Below, one piece after another: positions 10,045 through 22,275 of a DNA stretch of 25,753 bases. Positions within the stretch are counted from its first letter, which is position 1. Each line of letters opens with the position of its first letter. The DNA lies in NCBI GenBank assembly GCA_014621425.1, contig JAANBB010000510.1:1-25753 (forward strand). Direction: 5' to 3'. A model generated the notes under the pieces. It saw nothing but the letters and a program-made list of their open reading frames with translations, searched no databases and was not told the origin of the DNA. The DNA is from Cylindrodendrum hubeiense (Eukaryota; Ascomycota; Sordariomycetes; Hypocreales; Nectriaceae). Position numbers and translations under genes: made by a program.

Positions 10045-11004
10045 ATGCGCCGCATCTTCCCCACCATGGCCTCTTCTGCTCCCAAACGATTCCTCCCCTT
10101 GAAGCAGGGCGCTCAGAAATTGCCCGCCGATGCCCCAAAACTTCTCCGGGGCGTTGTATTTGATATGGACGGTACACTCTGGTAAGCCCTTTGTTTTCAT
10201 ATCGCCGGTTTATGTCATTGGGTTCTGAGTCACCCCGGTCAATGTGACCTACCCTAGACCGAAGGCCGATGAAGCTATCATGAGTTTCCTATAGGGATGA
10301 TAGAACATATCGGTGGTCATTGTTTTACGATACGCTGGATTTTGCGTCCAAGATCATCCTTTTTGCCGATGATGCGTGTTGCTATCGTCAGGCTAGCCCT
10401 AACCGTTCCCAGTGAGCCTCAAAACTACATGTTTGGTGAGATGAGAGCCGCACTCGGTATCACTAAGGCGGTTGATATTCTCGAGCATATCGATAGTCTC
10501 CCAGACCATAAGAAACCAGCCGCCGTCGAGTCCATTCGCTCTATCGAGCGCACGGCTATGGCATCGCAGAAGCCCCAGCCGGGCCTCATGACCCTCATGT
10601 CCTACCTTGACACCAAAGGCATCCCCAAGGCCATCTGCACCCGCAACTTTGACGTCCCCGTTAAGAACCTGCTCGACAAGTTCCTAGACGGCACCAAGTT
10701 TCACCCCGTCGTCACGCGCGAGTTCCGTCCGCCGAAGCCGTCCCCTGCTGGCATCCTGCATATCGCCAAGAACTGGGGGCTTGAGGGCGACGACGGTGCC
10801 GTGGATGCCACTGGGCTTATTATGGTGGGAGACTCGATTGATGACATGACAGCGGGGAGGAGTGCGGGCGCAGCGACCGTATTATTGGTGAATGACGTGA
10901 ACCGGGGGTTGGCGGAGCATGCGCATACAGATTTGGTTATTCGAACACTGGACGAACTGGTTGATATCCTGGAACATGGGTTTGTGGGACGAGTTATCAA
11001 CTAG
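10045..11004 (+). CDS. HAD-superfamily hydrolase (phosphatase-like)
   Basis: This is a small HAD hydrolase, probably a phosphatase of a low-molecular-weight substrate that the sequence does not reveal. Two exons (10045-10181 and 10413-11004) give 242 aa. All four HAD motifs are present: motif I VVFDMDGTL (nucleophile D40, acid/base D42), motif II Thr122 in AICTRN, motif III Lys154 in PPKPSP, and motif IV GDSIDD (D186, D189, D190) followed by MTAGRSAGAATVLL. A helical cap sits between motif I and motif II (residues about 50-115). The intron (10182-10412) ends in CTAAC and CCCAG, falls directly after GTL and splits a Cys codon. A second in-frame ATG at 10066 has a better context (CCACCATGG) and would give 235 aa; the longer form adds MRRIFPT, a possible weak organelle signal. 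It is convergent with ste7. Confidence 0.9.
10182..10412 (+). other. Unusually long intron inside the HAD gene
   Basis: The 231-nt intron is about four times longer than the other coding introns in this window (52-83 nt). The donor is GTAAGC, and branch-like CTAAC at 10399-10403 precedes CCCAG. An internal CCCTAG near 10258 could serve as an alternative acceptor but does not give a continuing frame. Confidence 0.8.
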
Positions 11005-11469
11005 ATCCATCAACTAGACTCTCACGACGTACTATACATATTTACAAATGTGAATGAAGAGGACGGCCGTTTCGTGGAGCATGATGCAAGTATGTGGGCA
11101 AGGACTCGACACTAAATGTGACTTGAACGCAAATTCATTTCATCTACCTTTCCTACAAGGGTCCAGTTGCTATCCGAGGCCATTTCCTACAGAACAAGAT
11201 GCACAGCTCCAGAATTGGGAATAGAGCAAACCACTGTCTCTCAGAGCGTCAGCGGTGTGTACAAGCCCACGGCATGGGCCAAGACCAAATGTTCAGTGAT
11301 TCGAGTCTGATGATCTCCGTAAAGACCACGATAAACAACGTCAAACATTGCGCCGAGATATGCAAAACGAATATCAGAGGATCAACCCGCTGGCTCAATG
11401 TGTACGGTGATGGGTCAGAGAAGGTGAGAACTTTTGGAAGATGCTCTGATGTTGGTATGATGGAGAAAT
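11005..11469. other. Convergent 3' intergenic gap
   Basis: This lies between the stop of the HAD gene (+) and the stop of ste7 (-). A/T-rich sequence at about 11028-11055 (TACATATTTACAAATG) is a likely poly(A) region for the HAD gene. The plus-strand open frame at 11199-11612 has no family features and runs antisense into ste7, so I do not call a gene. Confidence 0.6.
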
Positions 11470-13160
11470 CTATACACCATAGCCGGGGTTTGGGGGTAGG
11501 CCAAAGGTTGCCTGCCTCCGGTTCTCCCTTCGCAGCTCATCCGGCGTCTCCTTTCGGGGTGGTGGAGGGGGGAAACCTCCGCCCGGGGGAGCGGGCCGCA
11601 CAGGTAGACTAAAGGTAGTAGCATTTGCACTGACCGGGCCAGCACTCTCAGGATGGTTGGATATCGTGGGTATCGAGTTGACTCTGGCTCCGAGGCCAGG
11701 GTGTGCGGAAGCTGGTGTGCGGATGGAGCCGAGACCGTTGCGGGTAGGCGAGCGGCTCTGGTGAGATGCGTATTGGTCCCGAGGCGAGACGATTCCAGCT
11801 CCGGCGATGGGGATCTCGCCTGACGTGGGTGTGTGGACGCCTTGGTCGTCAGTCTGAGTTTGGAAGGTTGGGGAGTCGCTTGAGCGGAGAAGATTTTGGG
11901 TGGCGGGTGAGAGCTGCGGCGCCAAGTGAGATTTCCGGTACTCTCGTTCCATGAGGCCCACAGCCCACTCTCTAAGATCGACTGGTGTCCTCTTGGCTGC
12001 CTGAACGAATGGATCGCGTTCCTGCGATTGTTAGCCCTGAAACCGACGTGTCACAGATGTATTGATCACTCACAAATAGTTCCTGTGGAGTTGGTCGCAA
12101 ATGAGGCTCCTTGAAAAGACACTTTTGAATCATATCCTCCAGGATGCTGGGGAAGGCATCGCTCTTGGGCAGGCTCGGGGCAGGCTCGTGGACGATCTGC
12201 TGTAGAAGGTCTAGAATACCAGCAGGGGCACATTCTCCGTCCGAAAGCTGCTCGCTTGCAGCGAAAGGGAACTTTCCAATTGCGAGCTCCATAATGCTGA
12301 GACCGAAACTCCAGACGTCTGACTTGACTGTGTACCTTTCTCCCTGGATTCTCTCGGGAGCCATGTAAGTAGACGTGCCAACGAATGTGTCGGCGATGGA
12401 GTTGACAAGTTCACCAGAGACACCAAAATCGCAGAGCTTGATGTGGCCTCTAGAGTTGACCAGGATGTTCGACGGCTTAATATCTCGGTGCATGATGTGG
12501 TGCTTCGTGTAGAGGTATGTCAACCCCCCGAGAGTCGCCTCGGCGATTTTGCCAAGGACATCGACGCGAACGGGACCGAAGACCCTCGAAACTCGATCAA
12601 GAGAGCTGTTGAAAAGTTAGCCAAATGCCACCAAGCAGATTTCAAATGTTATGTTCAGATGACGCACCCAACATCCATGTACTCCATGCACATGATGACA
12701 TCGTTGTTGGGATTCAGGAAAGCACCGTAGAATGTCACGATGTTGTCAGAGTTGCATCCGTGCATGATCTGCAGCTCTCGAACGATTCGCTTCCGCATCT
12801 CTCTCTTGGCCTCGACATGAATCACCTAGCGGGTTGTCAGTATGGGGAAGTTGGGAAATGTGAGGACACAAGACGCACCTTGCGAGCCATGACGGTTCCA
12901 GTTGTGAGGTGCTTGACCTTGCTGACGGTGCCTCCATTACCGGAGCCCAGCTCCTTCAGAATCTCGAGATCTTCAGGTTTCAGGTCCAACTTGTACTCGA
13001 TTCCGATCTCCAGCTGGCCATCCCTTCCACCGTCGTCCCTGCCTGAGTCGAAATCGTGTTGGCTGTTCTCGGCGGTTGGTGGGGGCACAGGGGCGGCCTT
13101 GAGGGCGAGGCCCTTGACATTCTTGCGCTTCATGGAGCGCGGAGCAAAGGGGTCGGCCAT
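11470..13160 (-). CDS. ste7: MAP kinase kinase of the Ste7 type (mating/filamentation pathway)
   Basis: This dual-specificity kinase is placed between a Ste11-type MAPKKK and the Fus3/Kss1-type MAPK that controls cell fusion, invasive growth and, in pathogens, appressoria (Mst7 in Magnaporthe). Four exons (12879-13160, 12668-12825, 12074-12605, 11470-12021) are separated by introns of 53, 62 and 52 nt and give 507 aa; yeast Ste7 is 515. The Gly-rich loop [10 protein letters not shown] is at 71-80, catalytic Lys94 in MARK, HRD Asp188, DFG Asp206, and the activation loop SIADTFVGT has the canonical phosphosites S216 and T220. The N terminus carries [10 protein letters not shown] (11-20), a classic basic plus LxL MAPK-docking site. 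The C-terminal tail is Pro/Ser-rich with a PPPPP run. The apparent earlier start codon is TTG, so ATG 13160 is chosen. Frames close exactly, so the model is firm. A long leader precedes it. Confidence 0.96.
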
Positions 13161-13870
13161 GACGGGCAACGGGGGAGACGATGCTCGCTTCGTGAGGTAG
13201 ATGAAAGAAGGCGATTAGGCACAGTGATGCCTGGGGTTTGGTTCAGGGTCAGACCAGCAAGGGTGGTGGGGGGCGTTCCCCGCGGGGATAATGGGTGACG
13301 ATGGACGATGACGGAGTATGGAGGACGGTAGCTCGAAGAGCCTGGAAGCGGGTGCTGTGATGCACAGAAGGCTGGCCGGCTTCTGTGGCCGGTGGGACTG
13401 GCACCGGGACGATCGGGGGTGAGTCGCTGGGTCGAGATTCCTGGTCGGGAGCGGCAGGCGGAGGATGCGGTTATAGGTCGGGGCAACGCTGATGTTGGGT
13501 TGCAGCGGGGATGGACCAAAGGCTGTTGGTGGAGAATCCTAGATGCGAGACAGAGGGGCCAAGGCTGTTGCACTGAGGCCAGGTCGGTCGCAGAGTTGTT
13601 GTCTGGTCGAAGCGGAGGGTCGTTGAGCGGTGCGCAGCAACTGTCGTCGATCACGAATGGTGTTGCGCTTGTTCGGGGCCAAGGCGGGGTTCGGAGAGGA
13701 TAACGTGATGGGAGTGGCTGGCGTCGCGCCGTACTTTCAGGCGGGTGGATGGCGGATGGCGGTTTTGGGCTTGGAGGGGCAACGCAGCGTAACCAACACA
13801 GCGGAACGGTGCAACAGAAGATAACCAGAAGACAAGGCCAGGCGCCAGACGTGGAGCGAGAGAAAGAGAG
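13161..13870 (-). promoter_or_regulatory. Long ATG-free 5' leader of ste7 and CT-rich probable start region
   Basis: Reading on the ste7 strand, no ATG occurs from the start codon at 13160 back to 13976, although about 13 would be expected by chance and the opposite strand contains about 17. At 13851-13870 the ste7 strand reads CTCTCTTTCTCTCGCTCC, a pyrimidine tract typical of fungal transcription starts. A TTTAAA palindrome (13886-13891) and an AATAAA (13873-13878) lie just upstream. I infer transcription start near 13850 and a leader of about 0.7 kb. Confidence 0.5.
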
Positions 13871-15281
13871 GGTTTATTAGGTGGCTTTAAAGGGATCCTC
13901 AATGCACCAGAGAGGAAGTCACTGGGTCGGCTGGGACTGTGAGTGGGCCGCGCGACTGGGACCTTTTAGGGGATTCATCAAAGCACCTACCTACACAGTC
14001 GGCGACTCTCAACGCAGAATCGCGTCGAGTTGAGGCCCAAGGAGATGATCAATGGCCCTGGTCGCTGGCCGCCGGCGATGGCGCTCGGGGTGGCGGACCA
14101 CTCGGGCGCGGCCGTCTCAGGTTGGCAGGCCCCGGATTTTGATTATGGATATGAGACTCGACAGCTCAGTCGTCCCTGACTCTCGTACGTACTACGTACT
14201 CCGTAGACTATTCTACGCCCGTTAGGGAGAGGATGCAAATATTCAGGGCCTGGTGGCTTGCTTCTTGGGACGCTTGGCCGTATGAGCCGGACACACCACT
14301 CAGGCACCATGGATGCTGGCTCTCGTTCAAGCGTCATGCCGCCCCGACACCATGGAGCGGCCTGGCTGTCTCAAAGGGTACCATGCCCCCCTGATTGGCC
14401 TAGGGGCTAACCTATCGATTCAGTACAGATGCCCAAAGCACGAATGCACCTCCCGGGACGGTAACTATGGAGCCTCACCGGAGCGGCGCCCAGGGCTGCA
14501 CTTCGCTACCCAGGCGCTTAGACAGGTTCCAAACCTGCGTCAGGTAGATGGCTAGGGGACAACCAGGGGCTGTGGGAACAGCTCGCGTAGGTCCCTTCCG
14601 AGTAAGTTGGGACGAGATGATTGCTCCGTGCCAAGCCTAGTCAATATTGTTCAATCGTATGTCCGATTCCATCGCCAGATTTGAGTATTTGTAGTCTTAG
14701 ATCCCAAGTTCGCCAAGTCTGCGCCACTGCATACTGCGAGAGAGGCCATCGCGCATGAAGTTCCAGTAACGGGGAGGTCCCCTGGGCTGCCGTTACATGA
14801 ATACACACACTGTAACATTTGCAAACCTGCATAAATCACAAGTGGCATGATGGGAAACAAAGATTCTTAATGCCGTTTCCAAGTTGATGATCGACTAAGC
14901 TCATGCAGGAGGTCCTGTTCCACGGTCCCAATTACCAAATGCCCACCCGTGAGATCTGAGATTGATTACCTAATAACCACGTTGCGCCACCGGAAGCGGA
15001 AAATATCTCCCTCCGCACACCCCAGTCATTCGCGACGAGGCTGAACGTGTGCCTTGAGCTACGCACCTCCAAAAAATCCGTGAGAGCAGGAGGTCCCTGA
15101 AAAGTCCTTCTTCCACGCCCCTTATCTTGTTCTGCTCTATTCTTCCTTTCGATAGCTTGAACTTGCTGGAAGAAGCCCTCTTTGGCGACCTTGTCGCTAA
15201 CTTAGCCCTTCGACAATCGACGACCCTAGCCGACAAGCCCAGGTGTTGTTTGCTGCGCGGCAGCATTCACGGATCGTGAAG
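13871..15281. other. Divergent interval between ste7 and spt6
   Basis: No gene is supported here. It holds the upstream part of the ste7 promoter, a CTACCTAC run near 13986, GTACGTAC-type imperfect palindromes at about 14185-14200 with an embedded TACTCCGTA (14197-14205), and the spt6 promoter and leader. The spt6 strand has no ATG between about 14943 and 15281, which suggests a clean leader of up to about 0.3 kb for spt6. No tRNA or hairpin of note was recognised. Confidence 0.5.
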
Positions 15282-18200
15282 ATGAGCAACAGCATGCGCG
15301 ATTTGATTTCCGGGGAGGCCGAGCTGGACGATGATGAGGACGAAGAGTCCTTTGATGAAGAGACCGGGGATAATCGCCGCAGAGGCAAACCTAGCCGGAT
15401 TGAAGATTCGAGTGAAGAGGAGGAAGATGATGACGACGAAGAGGAAGCGCGAAAGGTTTGTTGCCAGGTTATGGCTTACCGAAGTGGCCCTTCGAAACTA
15501 ACATGCTCCTTTCACAGATTCGCGAAGGCTTTATTGTTGATGAGGACGAGGACGAGGAAGAAGTCGACTCTGATGGCGATGTGCGCGCCCCAGTAGTCAA
15601 GAGGAAGCGCGAACATCGCGACCGCGAGCAAGAAGAGGCCCTCGACGAAGACGATTTGGAACTCATTGGAGAACAATTTGGCGAGCGCCCAAAACCTCAA
15701 ACTCAGGTGAGTACCGATCAACACAACTGAATAGTTTTTCGCATCGTAGGCAATACTGACACGCGCCATCAAGTCCAAGTTCAAGCGTCTTAAGCGCGGC
15801 CATCGAGACGAGGACGACCGCGGAAACGAACGCCGAGGCCTCGAAGAAATATTCTCGGATGACGACGAGGAAGTGGCCGACCCACGACCATACGGGCGAC
15901 GACCACAGGCCGACGAGTTTGAAGACTTCATCGAGGAAGATTTCCCTGAAGATGAGGAAGACAGAATCCGCCAGCTCGAGGATGCTGAAGTCGCCCGACC
16001 GAGAGAACGTGGTGTTGGAAGCATTGTCGACACCACCGGCCTTGACAAAGATGCCCTTGACGACATGGAGGCCATCTTTGGCAACGGCGAAGACTACGAC
16101 TGGGCCTTGCAGATGGAGGAGGAGGAAGAGGATCGCGAGCGAGAGGAACAGACCATTGAGCTCAAGGATGTGTTCGAGCCATCGCAACTGAAGGAGAGGC
16201 TGTTGACCGACGAGGACAACGAAATCCGCTTCACCGACGAACCCGAACGATTCCAACTCGACCGGAAGCCATTCAAGAATCTGCAGCTTTCGGCTGAGCA
16301 GTTCAGAGAAGAAGCTCGATGGATCACGAACCAACTGTGGCCTAAGAAGGGTTTGGCGCCTGATTTGCAGACCCCCTTTGGCAAAGCTGTTGGCAAGGTT
16401 CTCGAGTTCTTCATTGTTGATGAAGTAGAGGTCCCCTACGTGTTTCAGCACCGTAAGGACTACCTACTCCATACCCGCAAGACGCGAAACACAAATCGCG
16501 ACGACCCCGATGCCCCGGAATACGTCATCAGCGCCGAGAAGCTCCTGAACCAGGATGATTTATGGAGAATTTTGGAACTCGATATCAAGTTTCGATCTTT
16601 CGTGGATAAGAGGAACTCTCTTGAGAAGACCTATGAGAATCTGAAGTCGCTCGAGATTCAGGATTCTATTATCGAAGAAATGATCCCCGAGGCCGCCACC
16701 ATGGAAGAGCTACAAGATTTGCAAGATTATTTGCAGTTCCAGTACGGGCCTCAGCTGAAGGACCTGGCTGCTATTTCTGGCAACGTGTCGCAGACCAAGC
16801 GTCCTGGATCCAAGTCGACCTTGCTTGAGCGAGTTCGCCAGGGCAAGGCGTACACCTTTGTGCGTGCTTATGGTGTTACTGCAGACCAGCTCGCCAAGAA
16901 CGCCTTGCGCCAAGGCAAAAAGGTGTCACCGGACGACGATGCCCAGTATCCTATGGATCTTGCCGACACTCTTCTTGACGGCAACTTTACCACGGGCGAC
17001 CAGGTCATTAGTGCAGCACGCCAGATGTACTCTGAGGAGCTTTTTGCTAGTCCGCGTATGCGCAAGCACTTCAGGAACTCATACTACCAGGCAGCGGAGA
17101 TTAGCTGTCGCCGAACCGATAAGGGACTGCGCAGGATCGACGACACCCACCCGTACTACGAGATCAAATATCTACAGAACCAGGCGATCGCCGATTTGGT
17201 GCACCAGCCTGAGCTGTTCCTGAAGATGATGAAAGCAGAGGAGGAAGGCCTAGTCGAGATTAAGCTCGACATGCCACTTCGATACGACTTCCGGCGACAA
17301 CTCTACCAAGAGTTTGAGTCTGAAAACTTCAGTGACCGAGCCGAACAATGGCGAGAGGAGCGCAAGAAGGTTCTGGATGTGGCCTACCCCAAGCTGGAGA
17401 AGATTATCGCCAAGAACGTCAAGGAGGTCATCCGAACATTCTGCCAGGATGAGGTGTTGAAGACCTGTCGTGAGGAGTATGCCAAGCGACTGGACCAGGC
17501 TCCGTACAAGCCCAAGGGCATGATCCTGGGTACGACCCCTCGAGTCTTGGTGCTCTCCAATGGCATGGGTGACCCTGCCCGTGAACCCATTTGCTGGGCC
17601 TGGGTTGAGGAAGATGGTCGAGTGCTCGAGCAAGGAAGATTTGGAAACCTTGCCCGAGATGAGCGGCAGCGAGAGGACTTTGTGGACCTTGTCCAGCGTC
17701 GTCGACCCGACGTGATTGGTGTCAGTGGTTGGTCTGCCGACTCCAATAGGCTGGTTCGGGACCTGGAGACTCTGGTCAGCGAGAAGGGCCTCATGGGCCC
17801 GGAGTTTGATGACCCCGAGACCAATGACTACCGAACAGAGCCTCTGGAGGTGGTGGTGGTCAACGACGAAGTTGCCCGCCTGTACAAGGACAGCCCTCGT
17901 GCCCATGCCGAGCACCCATCTCTCAACCCCGTTACCAGGTACTGTGTTGCCCTAGCTCGGTACATGCAGAACCCCATGAAGGAGTATGCTGCGCTTGGAA
18001 AGGATGTGACATCTCTCTCCTACCACTCCTGCCAGAATCTCCTTCCCGCGGACAAGCTTGCCAAGTACCTTGATTCTGCAATGGTCGACATGGTTAACCT
18101 CTGCGGTGTCGACATCAACGAAGCCATGACGGATACCTACACAGCCAACCTTCTCCCGTTTGTGTCTGGTCTCGGTCCACGAAAGGCTACAAGCGTCATC

Positions 18201-19699
18201 AAGGCAATCAATGCCAATGGCGGTGCTGTTAACACCCGAGATGAACTGGTCGGTGATCCCGATAGTGGCAAGCTTCCTGTTGTGGGCCCTAGGGTCTGGA
18301 ACAACTGTGCCAGTTTCTTGTTCATTGAATACGAACCAACCAACCCATCCTCGGATCCTTTGGATAACACCCGTGTTCACCCAGAAGATTATGAGCTTGG
18401 TCGCAAGATGGCGGCCGACGCTCTGGAGCTGGATGAAGAGGATGTTAAGGCCGAGACTGACGAAAACGGTCCTGGCGCTATCGTCCGAAAACTATTCAAG
18501 CAGGATGAACAGGACAAGGTCAATGAACTTGTCCTGGAGGAGTATGCCGAGCAGTTGCTGAGGAACTACAGCCAGCGCAAGCGAGCCACTCTTGAGACAA
18601 TTCGCGCTGAACTGCAGGCCCCCTACGAGGAGCTACGGAGGAACTTTGGCATGCTGTCTGCTTCTGAGATCTTCACAATTTTCTCAGGAGAGACCAAGAA
18701 TACGCTGTGCGACGGTATGATTGTGCCTGTCAACGTGCGCATGGTCAAGGATGACTTCGCAATTGTGAAGCTCGATTGTGGCATAGAGGGCCGGGTAGAC
18801 GCTCACGAAATCAACCAACGCGGGTCTATCAAGGAGGTGCTTAGCGTGGGCCAGACGGCGCAAGCCAAGATCTTGGACATCAACTACAAGGATTTCATGG
18901 CCAAGATGTCGATGCGAGAAGATGCCCTCCGGGTCCCGTACAAGCGACCGATCAACTATGGCCGCGATGGATGGGATTATGCTCTGGAAACGGCAGACAA
19001 AGAGGAGCTGCGGGAGAAGGACAGGACCACGGGACGTACGCAACGTGTCGTCAAGCATCCCAACTTCAAACCCTTCAACTCGATCCAGGCCGAGGAGTTC
19101 TTGGGATCACAAGCTTTGGGCGAGGTCATTATCCGACCTTCCTCCAAGGGTAATGATCATCTAGCCATCACCTGGAAGGTGGCGGATGGTGTGTACCAGC
19201 ACATTGATGTGCTGGAGATGCAAAAAGATACAGAGTTCTCGGTGGGCAAGTTGCTGCGAGTGGGCGGCAAGTACACGTACACCGATCTGGACGAGTTGAT
19301 TGTGGAGCACGTCAAGGCCATGGCTCGCAAGGTAGAGGAGCTGATGCGACACGACAAGTATCAGAAGCGGTCCCGAAGCGAGACAGGTAAGCATACATAC
19401 CCTGGGGAATGATGAACCAGATTGAGATACTAACGATGATTGCAGAAAAATGGTTGACGACATACATTGATGCCAACCCCAACCGATCGGCGTATGCCTT
19501 TTGTATCGACCCCAAGCACCCGGGTTACTTCTGGCTCTGCTTCAAGGCGAGCCGCACCGCCAGAGTCATTGCACTGCCTGTGCGAGCCATCCCACAGTGC
19601 TTCGAGCTCAAGGGCTATCAGTACCCTGACATGCGAGCGCTGTGCAATGGCTTCAAGCTGCGATACCAGAATGAGTTTTCCAAGATGGGTCAGCGATGA
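15282..19699 (+). CDS. spt6: Transcription elongation factor and histone chaperone Spt6
   Basis: Spt6 travels with RNA polymerase II, re-deposits nucleosomes behind it and binds the phosphorylated Rpb1 linker through its tandem SH2 domain. Four exons (15282-15455, 15518-15706, 15774-19386, 19446-19699) with introns of 62, 67 and 59 nt give 1409 aa (yeast 1451). The N terminus is very acidic (runs of E/D to about residue 220). Next come the helical core, a YqgF/RNase-H-like domain from about 700 ([24 protein letters not shown]), helix-hairpin-helix at about 898-948 ([20 protein letters not shown]), an S1 domain at about 1102-1167 and tandem SH2 domains from about 1215 to the end ([23 protein letters not shown]). 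The last intron lies within the SH2 tandem. All frames close. The ATG has a short acidic continuation, and no upstream in-frame ATG is likely. Confidence 0.97.
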
Positions 19700-22238
19700 G
19701 AGGCTTCAGGGCTCGGGCATTTGGCACCGGATGAGGAAAATATATTCGGGATATGCAGAGTTGATATGTTTGAGTAAGAAATTCTTGGGACGGGGGAGAG
19801 TATGCGTGTACATAATTCCGGCGCAGGATTGAGTTATTCTACCAAGGGGAAGGGGCACTGTTGCCATGTGAGGGATAGAAGCCAAGTGGAAAGCAGAAAA
19901 CTAAAATGACCAATATTTTTTGAAATGGAATTTTTCTGGAGGGGTTTACGTGTTTGCGAGTTGTTGATTTTGAGTGACCAGTTCTAACCGTAAGTGCATG
20001 GAGTCGTCGTCTCGGGGGGTCTGGAGGCCGCACCCTCATGACACCGGGGGATAGCCATGATACCGGAAACTCTCCGACCAAGAGTTGTTCATGGCCGACT
20101 CCGATACAGGAAGCAATGAATTACTCTATCTCTGCGGCTGTGTCTCGTGACTCACGAACAATCAAACCGCAGATCTCGCAGCATCCCTCAGTGGAGTGTA
20201 TGTTAAATGGGAGCTGACGTTTATCTTACGCCATCGACCGGGATAAGACAACTAGGGGAGCCGATAAAGCTACAGTGGAGTTTCTCTTATCAAAGCTGAA
20301 GGTCTATGTCGTGGCTTAAGCACGCCTTGGGAAGGCGATTTGCAACTACGAGGGTTGGTTGGTTGACCAAAGCTGTGAGTTTATCAAGGTGATGCTTAGC
20401 CGCCTGGGAGGGGCCGCTAATAATGGTATCTGCCCCGCTGAGTATGAGGCAACCAAGATACGTGGCTGGGCGAGGTGGCGATGGAGCCGAAGTGAACACT
20501 TGTCAATTGCACAGCGAAGGACGCGATAGAGTCATCGGAGTTGGCGATAACGTTGAGCAACGGAGTGGAGTTCGTCGGGAGCCGCTGGGTCTCTGGGTCA
20601 TGGGACCAAAGGTGCTGTTTCTGGAACGAAGCGGGTACAGGATCTGTTGGGGGCGTGTCGGGCGGGTATTGATTAGATGGCTCAGTGGCGAGATTAGGGG
20701 TCTTGACTACTGTGGCACAGCGGTGGGAGGGAGAGGCTGCAGCGGCTTCGGCGGGTGGTGCATTCGGGACATCCACGGGAGGGCATGGAGCTGGAATTGA
20801 TGCGACGTGCCTGGATTGAGTCAACGGCCAACCCAGGCCAATTCAGGCACATGATTGGGCAATTGTGTCTGGTTTAATTTTCGGCGAGACGCTCCCACGA
20901 GGGAGGGAGGAGGGGGCGCTGTCTTGCGTGTCCGACGGATTTGCTTGTGCGGATGGTGTCGTGGGTTGATGGGCCGATGAGGTCATGTGCTGGTACCCAG
21001 GGCGCTGAGTCAGTTGGGCCGGCTAGACTAACACCACACCACCCGGAGCGGACGGGAGCGAGCGGCATCGGAAGGGGGCGAATTGAGGGATGGCGACGGG
21101 GCCCTTGGTCACGCCGCATCGTCGGGGGGCCGATATCGTACAGAGCCGGCGACGGGGCTGGTATCTTCTATCTTTGATTCTGGATCCCGTTTCGTCATCC
21201 GCAGGCGGATTGAGCATTGGTGACCCACCAGCGGGCGACGGGGAGGGGAGGTTCATCGCCGGTACGTGACCGGCAGATGCAGCTGGGACCACACCTTAGG
21301 CCTTGCGACCTTGCGTAGCAGATGCAGGACCAGGAACCCGCCCCAGCCGCCCGCAATGGCTTTGGGATTGGTCATATGGTGGTGGTGGGCAAGGGATGGG
21401 ATGGATAGCACCAGCCAATTTACCCAGCCCAGAACCCGTCGATTACTGCGTGTTCAAGCGCCATCGTCGCCGTGATAGCTTGGATGAGAGGCAAGGGGAG
21501 CTCGTTGGCGCGACGCCGGTACCTGCGTACCCCGGACCCCGCAATTGAGGCGTGCTGCTTGCTGGCCTTTAGCCTTGTGCTTGAGGTGCTGTTGGGCCGG
21601 GCAAGCCGCCGCCCGCCGCCGATGGTGGGCGTTTTGGAGGGAAACGACAGTGGAACCCCTGCTGGTCTGCTGCTGGTTCACTGCTAGGCGACACCCACTG
21701 TACTTGCTGCGCACCTACGTCAGTAGCTCCCCACCGGGTCACCTGCTCGTCACCATCACTCACTTGCGCATGCACGCACGCGCGGCTGGACGGGTCAACT
21801 CGCACGTGTGGTGCGCACAGGCACGCGCCGAGGAGGAACTGGTGAGATTGTTGACGACGAGCAGCAACTAATTAGCCAGCAGTCAGGGTTAGGAGCAAAC
21901 GGCAGGGCCCAGAGGTGCGGTTCGTCCAGTGCGGTCGGCGGGGGTTGTAAGGGGTGGCGAAGGCGCAGCCGCCATCTCGCAGGGACTCCGGGAGGTCGGT
22001 GAGAATCCCAGGCAGCCCACGCGTGAACTGGATATAGGTAGGTAGCCAGAATGCTGGAAATCGTGGGTAGGACAGCTTGTTGGGGCGGGGAAGGGAGGGG
22101 GGGTTCTGGTAAAGTTATCTGTGGGTTTACCAAGTCGAACTTCACAGCCGGCGCCTTCAGCATGCCTCTCGATGTCCAGTACGGAGTATGCAGTGCTGCG
22201 TCCGTGTACTCCCCAGGTGGCACAGACCGGAGGACCAT

Positions 22239-22275
22239 GTCCCCCTGGGCAGCCCTGGGGAGCATGCCAGGGGAA
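22239..22275. repeat. CCCTGGG direct repeats with CCCCTGG/CCAGGGG inverted arms
   Basis: Within about 37 bp the sequence carries two CCCTGGG copies separated by CAGC-type spacer bases, and a CCAGGGG that is the reverse complement of the first CCCCTGG. It could form a 7-bp stem and also carries CCCCT/AGGGG, the core of stress-response elements. Function is not shown. Confidence 0.5.

Noticed and set aside
10297..10412. HAD gene starting at ATG 10297
   Set aside because: That segment is intron. It would lose the motif I DxDGT nucleophile that exon 1 supplies in perfect phase.
13130..13654. 174-aa minus-strand frame overlapping the ste7 start
   Set aside because: Its first codon is not ATG and the whole stretch has no ATG on that strand. 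It is better explained as leader.
15512..16451. Long minus-strand open frames opposite the 5' part of spt6
   Set aside because: They are mirror images of the acidic E/D-rich codons of spt6, giving runs of Ser/Leu, with no domain and no start context. The sense strand is clearly spt6.
20417..20824. Overlapping 135-aa (-) and 125-aa (+) frames
   Set aside because: They are mutual shadows in GC-rich DNA. Neither shows a domain, and I could not choose between them.
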